Of a DNA stretch of 61,716 bases, positions 57,293-61,716 are shown in pieces. A program made the position numbers and the translations under genes. This stretch comes from Oscillospiraceae bacterium (GTDB lineage Bacteria; Bacillota; Clostridia; Oscillospirales; Oscillospiraceae), in NCBI GenBank assembly GCA_017452505.1, contig JAFTMI010000005.1, positions 1 through 61,716 on the forward strand, read 5' to 3'. Each line of letters opens with the position of its first letter. Positions within the stretch are counted from its first letter, which is position 1. The notes beneath the pieces were generated by a model. The model ran no database searches. It saw nothing but the letters and a program-made list of their open reading frames with translations, and was not told the DNA's origin.

Positions 57293-58492
57293 TCATATTA
57301 GTGCTCCCTTTGCGTCTAATGCGCACGCATAAAATATATCCATCTTTTCCATGCTCTGTCTCTTGTGGTCCGGTAGGGCATGGGCATATAAGTTCAGTGT
57401 CGTGGAAGCCTGGGCATGACCTAAAATAGAGGAAAGAACTTTGATATCCATACCGGCTTCCAGGGCTCTGGTGGCAAATGTGTGCCGTAGGGCATGGAAG
57501 TTGATATCAGGAACACCAGCTTCCTTGAGAGTCCTTTTGAATAAGTCCTCATAAGTACGGGGCTCATACACGATACCCAAAGGCGTGGAGAATATGGGGG
57601 TAGTAGGTGTTAAGGGAATTCCCTGTGCTTGGAGAAGTTCGTGTTGCTTTTTGTAGTAAGTCATAAGGTCATTCCAGACTTGGGAGAACAGAGGGATCGT
57701 CCGCTGCGCCGTTACTGACTTAGGAGATCTGGCGACGATCTCAGTAGTTGGGACACCAGCGGTCTTGGGGATCAGTTTCCCGGACTCGTCTACTTTTTGA
57801 AGGCGGCCGACTGTCCGTCTTATTCTGATTGTGTGATTTCTGTAATCCACATCTCCCCATTGAAGACCCAGCATTTCACCCATTCTGATACCGGTACTGA
57901 GAGTAAAGATAATTCCAAATGTGGCTATTGTGTGGGACTCCTGGGCAGCCATATGGAGAGTTTTTTGTTCTTCTTGGGTAAGAATAACCATTTCCTTTTT
58001 GGTGACCTTGGGGAGCTTAACGCCCTGCAGGGGATTACGTGATAGGTATCCATTTGTTACTGCTTGGTCAAGGCAGTTGTGTAACATATTATAGATATTC
58101 CGAAGGGATTTAGGAGAAAGAGTCTGTTTCTTCTGATTGAAGAACCGTTGGAGTAGTTCAACGGTCAGGGTCGTTAGTCTGTTGGTTCCAAGTACTGGTT
58201 CCAAGTGGAGCCGGACATAGCTTTCATAAGAGATATATGTGGATTGCTTAACTGTTGGTAAGGCATAGGTTATCAGCCATTCTCTGAGCCATTGAGACAC
58301 AGTATAGCCAGAGGGAGTAATGTGAATTTCCTGATCGATTTTGGAAAGTGTTTCGGTTAGCTGCACACGGACTTCTTCAAAGGTTGAACCATAGATGGCA
58401 CATCGTTTGTCTCCCATAGTGTACCGTGCCATATACCGTCCGTCTTTCCGTTTGACAATAGAACCTTCCCCGTTTGCTTTCTTTTTGCTCAT
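57293..58492 (-). CDS. int: Tyrosine recombinase (phage-type integrase)
   Basis: 399 residues. N-terminal AP2-like arm-binding domain (ANGEGSIVKRKDGRYMARYT), SAM-like core-binding domain (VSQWLREWLITYALPTVKQSTYISYESYVRLHLEP), and the catalytic domain with Arg in STGIRMGEMLGLQWGDVD, HALRHTFATR (His-x-x-Arg), LGHAQASTTLNLYAH (His and Tyr). All catalytic residues are intact. It is of the Tn916/ICE or prophage type, points towards tRNA-fMet and is coupled to the small ORF. AAAGGAGG precedes the ATG; a TTACAA-16-TATGAT promoter lies upstream. Confidence 0.95.
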   Translation of the reverse strand: MSKKKANGEGSIVKRKDGRYMARYTMGDKRCAIYGSTFEEVRVQLTETLSKIDQEIHITPSGYTVSQWLREWLITYALPTVKQSTYISYESYVRLHLEPVLGTNRLTTLTVELLQRFFNQKKQTLSPKSLRNIYNMLHNCLDQAVTNGYLSRNPLQGVKLPKVTKKEMVILTQEEQKTLHMAAQESHTIATFGIIFTLSTGIRMGEMLGLQWGDVDYRNHTIRIRRTVGRLQKVDESGKLIPKTAGVPTTEIVARSPKSVTAQRTIPLFSQVWNDLMTYYKKQHELLQAQGIPLTPTTPIFSTPLGIVYEPRTYEDLFKRTLKEAGVPDINFHALRHTFATRALEAGMDIKVLSSILGHAQASTTLNLYAHALPDHKRQSMEKMDIFYACALDAKGALI

Positions 58493-58589
58493 AATTCAGC
58501 GACCTCCTTTTTGTGTTTGCGGATATATCATATCGTGTTTTTCTTGATTTGTAAGCGCATCACATCTAATAAGTACAATTTCTGTTGTA

Positions 58590-58618
58590 TTGAAAAAATG
58601 ACCGATTTATGGTATAAT
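58590..58618 (+). promoter_or_regulatory. Promoter of the OLD-family gene
   Basis: TTGAAA, 17 bases, TATAAT (58613-58618), with a leader of about 100 AT-rich bases. Confidence 0.8.
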
Positions 58619-58723
58619 AATAAAGAAATAAAAAGATTTTCTGCGGTTATAATTGCAAAGATATTATAAATTGTGCTGTTAGAATGCATATAGTAGAAAA
58701 ATAGTCGAGGGGGACGGGACAAT

Positions 58724-60412
58724 ATGGTTAAGACAGTGAAGTTTAATGGTTACAAAAGCTTTTCGCATGGAGAAGAACACGAAATTGATCTTTCACCATA
58801 TGTAACTGTATTTATAGGTAAGAATAATTGTGGCAAATCTAGTTGTTTAGATGCTCTCGAAACAGCCTTAATGCGTAATAGGTTTTTAGAAACGAAAAAC
58901 CTATTTCAGGAAATAGCAGTATCTTTTATCGCAAGTGATTATGAAATCAGGTCATATTTTCAAAGTTCCTATGGCGGTGGGGATGGTATCCCAGGAAATC
59001 ATTATGAATATGGAAAACAGTATGTAGGGCAAAAAGTGTTCGGTGTGCTGAATGTAGAGGGCTCACCATTAGGCAAAGATCAAAGAGTTGGCTTAAAAAT
59101 CCAGGACAATCAAAAACACATTGGGCTTCCTGCTGGAAAAAACAACTGGAACAATCTAGTGCGCCAGCACAAAGATTACCAATCAAGGGTTGATTTTAGA
59201 AGAATTAATGCAGATAGAGATATTATTCCAGAAGAGGAAAGCAACACTGAACTACTGGAACATAACGGACTAGGCGCGACAAACCTTCTAAGACAATTTG
59301 TTAATCATAGTGCATATGATGAAAAAATTGTGGAGGATAAACTGCTAAACGAACTGAACTCAATTATGGCGCCGGACTCACATTTTAAGAACATTAGATT
59401 GCAGCAAATTCAATCAGGGGATAAGCTACTTTGGGAAATATTCTTAGAAGAGGATGGTGGAAAAAGATTCGCATTATCTAAATCCGGTAGTGGTTTAAAA
59501 ACCATTATATTAATGTTGATAAATCTATATGTAATTCCTCACACCCGACCATACAAGAACAAAAAAATTGTATTTGCGTTTGAAGAGTTGGAAAACAATC
59601 TGCATCCGGCACTCCAACGCAAAGTATTTGAATATTTGTATCGATTTGCAAAAGAAACAGATTCACATATATTTATTACAACCCATTCTCATATAGCAAT
59701 CAATACCTTCTTTGACAAAGAAAACACCGTAATATATCATGTAACCAAAAATGAGAATGAATCCAAAATCGTGCAAGTGGATAATCATGCCGGACGTATA
59801 GAAATATTAAATGACCTAGAAGTACGTGCTAGTGATTTATTCCAATCTAACGGAATCATTTGGGTTGAGGGGCCTTCAGATCGTATTTATATCAACAGAT
59901 GGCTGGAAGTGTTTTGTGATTCTAAGTTTATTGAAGGATCGGATTATCAATTCTTGTACTATGGTGGTAAGGTACTATCTCACTATTCAGCTGATGAAAA
60001 AACTCAGGCTGATTTAATTAATATTCTAACTACTAATCAGAATGCAGCTATTATTATTGATTCTGATCGGAAAAAGAAAAGTTCACGGATTAACGCCACT
60101 AAAGTCAGAGTCCGTGATGAGTTTTCAAGAATTAATTGTTTCTGTTGGATAACGCAGGGAAAAGAAATTGAAAACTATATTCCTGCTGCCGCAATTAATA
60201 AAAAATACGGATCTAGTCTGACTGACATAGACCAGTACGAGTTATTCCCGGAGTACATTGGAAGAGTTGTGAAAAACTTCTCCAGTCAAAAGGTACCATT
60301 TGCCAAAGGAATAGTTGAACATATCACTAATGAGAACTCAGGCCAAATGCTTGATCTCGAAAAGCAAATAGGAAAGCTATACGATGCTATTCAAAAATGG
60401 AATAAGAAATGA
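58724..60412 (+). CDS. OLD-family ATP-dependent endonuclease (AAA ATPase + TOPRIM)
   Basis: 562 residues. ABC-type ATPase part: Walker A IGKNNCGKSS (residues 31-40), Gln-rich middle, signature-like ALSKSGSGLKT, Walker B IVFAFEELENNLHP, and ITTHSHIA. C-terminal TOPRIM nuclease: VEGPSDRIYINRWL (Glu) and IIIDSDRKKK (DxD), then ITQGKEIENYIP. This is the build of OLD nucleases, including GajA of Gabija, which act in phage defence. No UvrD-like GajB follows in the window; instead two small genes of unknown kind do. AT-rich codon use unlike the core genes. GAGGGGG precedes the ATG; a strong terminator follows. Confidence 0.9.
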   Translation: MVKTVKFNGYKSFSHGEEHEIDLSPYVTVFIGKNNCGKSSCLDALETALMRNRFLETKNLFQEIAVSFIASDYEIRSYFQSSYGGGDGIPGNHYEYGKQYVGQKVFGVLNVEGSPLGKDQRVGLKIQDNQKHIGLPAGKNNWNNLVRQHKDYQSRVDFRRINADRDIIPEEESNTELLEHNGLGATNLLRQFVNHSAYDEKIVEDKLLNELNSIMAPDSHFKNIRLQQIQSGDKLLWEIFLEEDGGKRFALSKSGSGLKTIILMLINLYVIPHTRPYKNKKIVFAFEELENNLHPALQRKVFEYLYRFAKETDSHIFITTHSHIAINTFFDKENTVIYHVTKNENESKIVQVDNHAGRIEILNDLEVRASDLFQSNGIIWVEGPSDRIYINRWLEVFCDSKFIEGSDYQFLYYGGKVLSHYSADEKTQADLINILTTNQNAAIIIDSDRKKKSSRINATKVRVRDEFSRINCFCWITQGKEIENYIPAAAINKKYGSSLTDIDQYELFPEYIGRVVKNFSSQKVPFAKGIVEHITNENSGQMLDLEKQIGKLYDAIQKWNKK

Positions 60413-60415
60413 CCA

Positions 60416-60464
60416 CAAGCAACCACATACTGAGGTTTTTCTTGGTATGTGGTTGCTTTTTTTG
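60416..60464 (+). terminator. Terminator of the OLD-family gene
   Basis: AAGCAACCACATAC / GTATGTGGTTGCTT, 14 pairs, then TTTTT. Confidence 0.93.
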
Positions 60465-60483
60465 CTAAGGTCCATTTGCTGAA

Positions 60484-60518
60484 AAAATATTGCTAAATTA
60501 TACGAACAGCAATATTTT
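60484..60518. promoter_or_regulatory. Perfect inverted repeat over the -35 of the 123-residue gene (box copy A)
   Basis: AAAATATTGCT / AGCAATATTTT, 11 of 11, loop 13. The right arm overlaps the -35 (TTTTGC, 60515-60520, 17 bases from TATAAT 60538-60543). Part of it (GCTAAATTA..GAA..GCAA) recurs before the next gene. Likely a protein-binding site. Confidence 0.65.
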
Positions 60519-60566
60519 GCGCTCTGTTGTTGTTTCATATAATTTGAAACAGAAAGTGGTGCCGGT

Positions 60567-60938
60567 ATGGAAAACAAAGAAAACACTATTAATAAAATCG
60601 ATAAAGTTACAGAAACATTAATCAAGGAACTGGAAGGCCTAAACGAAGAAGGACTGCACGAATTCTTCATGTTCTTTTACAAGATGAATCATCAGCACGG
60701 TAACATGATTGCTGTGGACAAGTTTGAGGAATTCCTGGAAACCTTTGATAATAATCCGTTCAAGGTAAATGAAGATAAAAAGTTCAGGAAGCAGTTGATC
60801 AATAATGTAGTCGAATATGCTTATGATCATATGAGTCTACTGACTGCAGCAGTTCTAATTAAAAAGAAGTTCACAGTAGATGAAATAGTTCGAAACTACT
60901 ATGCCAATGTCGATATCTTTGGTGGCAATTGGTATTAA
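60567..60938 (+). CDS. Small protein of unknown function in the accessory region (123 aa)
   Basis: Acidic, mostly helical, no signal or TM. N-terminal NKIDKVTETLIKELEGLNEEGLHEFFMFFYKM, then VDKFEEFLETFDNNPF, and a C-terminal SLLTAAVLIKKKFTVDEIVRNYYANVDIFG. Weak ribosome site (AAAGTGGTG). Own promoter with a perfect inverted repeat. Layout (LxxLxxLN..F..F...F, later L-x-A...YAN...G) is like the 157-residue protein that follows, so they may be distant paralogues. I recognise no family. Confidence 0.75.
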   Translation: MENKENTINKIDKVTETLIKELEGLNEEGLHEFFMFFYKMNHQHGNMIAVDKFEEFLETFDNNPFKVNEDKKFRKQLINNVVEYAYDHMSLLTAAVLIKKKFTVDEIVRNYYANVDIFGGNWY

Positions 60939-60978
60939 CCTTATAAATCGGAGATAGCGCAAAATATCTCACAGAAAA

Positions 60979-61017
60979 GGTTGATGGTGTTAAATACAAA
61001 CCATCAACCCTTTTTAT
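60979..61017 (+). terminator. Terminator after the 123-residue gene
   Basis: GGTTGATGG / CCATCAACC with a 13-base loop, then CTTTTTA. Confidence 0.88.
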
Positions 61018-61024
61018 TTGTATA

Positions 61025-61056
61025 GAAATATTCGCTAAATTAAATGAAGCAAAAAG
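61025..61056. promoter_or_regulatory. Box copy B upstream of the 157-residue gene
   Basis: AAATATTCGCTAAATTAAATGAAGCAA resembles the core of copy A (AAATATTGCTAAATTATACGAACAGCAA, shown in parts at 60485-60512). The GCTAAATTA start lies 77 bases before the GTG, against 75 in copy A. The inverted-repeat symmetry is less complete here. Confidence 0.6.
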
Positions 61057-61110
61057 TGTACTGTCATAACCAGGTTAAAAGCATTCCATATCGAAGGAGG
61101 TGACCTCTCC

Positions 61111-61584
61111 GTGTGTAGAGAATTAACATTTGAAAACAAGAATAGGATTGCTTTATATAATAATCTTAAAAAGCTAAACAAAGATCAATTCAAAATCTTT
61201 TATGGGGCATTTGTTCATTATTGGGCAAAAAATAAATTCTTTATCAGCAAACAAAACCTGTTTAATCTTCGTTGTGAACTAAATCAACTATGCCATGAGC
61301 TTGATGAAAGTTTTCCGGATCAATATGATGTTTATGAACTGATGAAATCCTTTTTCTTGGCACATCCTTACTATTATATGGATATACTTCCCATTGAACT
61401 TATGGCAAAGTTATTCTCTGAATATGTTGATGATCGTATTGACATTCTATCAGCCATTGCCAAAACAATATTTGAAACAGATATATGCACCACCTATACC
61501 TACGCAAACAACGCACTTGGCTTAAATGAACAGATAGATATCGTAGCGACTCAAGCTCAAAACCACATAGAAGACTTTTCGTAA
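61111..61584 (+). CDS. Small protein of unknown function in the accessory region (157 aa)
   Basis: Helical, aromatic-rich (FKIFYGAFVHYWAKNKFF, AHPYYYMDILPIELM), no TM or signal. The start is GTG 61111 after a near-perfect AAGGAGGTGA. N-terminal LYNNLKKLNKDQFKIFYGAF matches the spacing of LIKELEGLNEEGLHEFFMFF in the previous gene, and IDILSAIAK...TYTYANNALG matches MSLLTAAVL...NYYANVDIFG. Monocistronic, with a terminator. No known family recognised; context is defence-like. Confidence 0.75.
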   Translation: MCRELTFENKNRIALYNNLKKLNKDQFKIFYGAFVHYWAKNKFFISKQNLFNLRCELNQLCHELDESFPDQYDVYELMKSFFLAHPYYYMDILPIELMAKLFSEYVDDRIDILSAIAKTIFETDICTTYTYANNALGLNEQIDIVATQAQNHIEDFS

Positions 61585-61597
61585 TTACCATATTTGA

Positions 61598-61628
61598 AGA
61601 GACTGCTGTCAAAACAGTCTCTTTTTTT
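61598..61628 (+). terminator. Terminator after the 157-residue gene
   Basis: AGAGACTG / CAGTCTCT with a 9-base loop and T7. The remaining 88 bases of the window are AT-rich with no gene that I can see. Confidence 0.92.
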
Positions 61629-61716
61629 GTTAATCGTCCCGCCCAATCCAGTTGTTCATTTTTTGAACAACTATCTTATTTTTATTAATTTACTAAAGAT
61701 AAAGCTATATAGCTAA

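Larger units (their letters stand above)
56724..57296 (-). pseudogene. Truncated small ORF downstream of the integrase
   Basis: ATG 57296 overlaps the integrase stop (ATGA). The first ~55 codons (MNKITKLMNDYITTHPF, LDQLYQAYAESHESDPSEISNGF) read like the start of a short phage-type helical protein. From about 57125 on the frame runs through the repeats, then through the antisense of tRNA-fMet (the RRQDSNLRPPGYEPDELP series is a known tRNA-antisense artefact) and so cannot be native. The gene was probably cut at the integration junction. I see no function. Confidence 0.6.

Noticed and set aside
58724-60412. Complete Gabija system
   Set aside because: The nuclease resembles GajA, but no UvrD-like GajB gene is present on either side within the window.

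Overview
The window looks like chromosome from a Gram-positive anaerobic Clostridia-type bacterium, most likely of the Oscillospirales/Oscillospiraceae (an inference). Support: strong purine-rich Shine-Dalgarno sites, many TTGACA-17-TATAAT promoters, a Bacillus/Clostridium-type order (yicC-remA-gmk-rpoZ-priA-def-fmt-rsmB-rlmN-stp-prkC-rsgA), a cdaA-cdaR c-di-AMP pair, an IspH-ribosomal S1 fusion, MEP isoprenoid genes and single-TM surface proteins with Thr/Lys/Pro linkers.

Layout. 1-5.2 kb: 3' end of tuf, a decayed DUF1538/P-II locus, a surface protein and an ABC exporter. 5.2-8.1 kb: a PhoA-like lipoprotein and rnpB (minus strand), whose RNA carries an extra hairpin of about 157 nt. 8.1-26.5 kb: a long plus-strand housekeeping run (murD, ispD-ispF, DUF3343-cysteine desulfurase, cdaA-cdaR, yicC to rsgA); fmt in this run has an in-frame amber codon. 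26.6-32.2 kb: homocysteine methyltransferase, M29 aminopeptidase, L31, HflX, YigZ and a dGTPase-like HD protein. 32.2-40.5 kb: dnaG followed by two sigma-70-type genes, cmk, ispH-rpsA, Dabb, ACT and PFL proteins. 40.5-47 kb: a 997-residue surface protein, divergent gltX and trpS, and a DUF5662 protein. 47-52.7 kb: tRNA-Gln with duplicated T-arm fragments, a PHP phosphoesterase, a MATE exporter behind a structured leader that ends in a terminator, an esterase and three small coupled genes. 52.6-55.3 kb: a divergent glycosidase-like/AraC pair flanked by a duplicated promoter region. 55.3-57 kb: YfcE-like phosphoesterase, coaX, a 52-residue membrane peptide and tRNA-fMet.

From about 57 kb to the end is an accessory region beside tRNA-fMet: a tyrosine integrase, a truncated partner ORF, an OLD-family ATPase/TOPRIM nuclease and two small genes of unknown function. 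From about 58.5 kb the sequence becomes visibly AT-rich. The two small genes share an upstream DNA box at nearly the same distance from their starts. This is the best candidate for an undescribed, possibly anti-phage, module. The window ends before its far boundary.

The conserved core covers translation (tuf, rpmE, gltX, trpS, fmt/def, rsmB, rlmN, rsgA, hflX, S1), envelope synthesis and its control (murD, prkC/stp, cdaA/cdaR), isoprenoids (ispD, ispF, ispH) and replication/transcription (dnaG, priA, rpoZ, sigma). TAG is almost never used as a stop in the window, which bears on how to read the amber codon in fmt.
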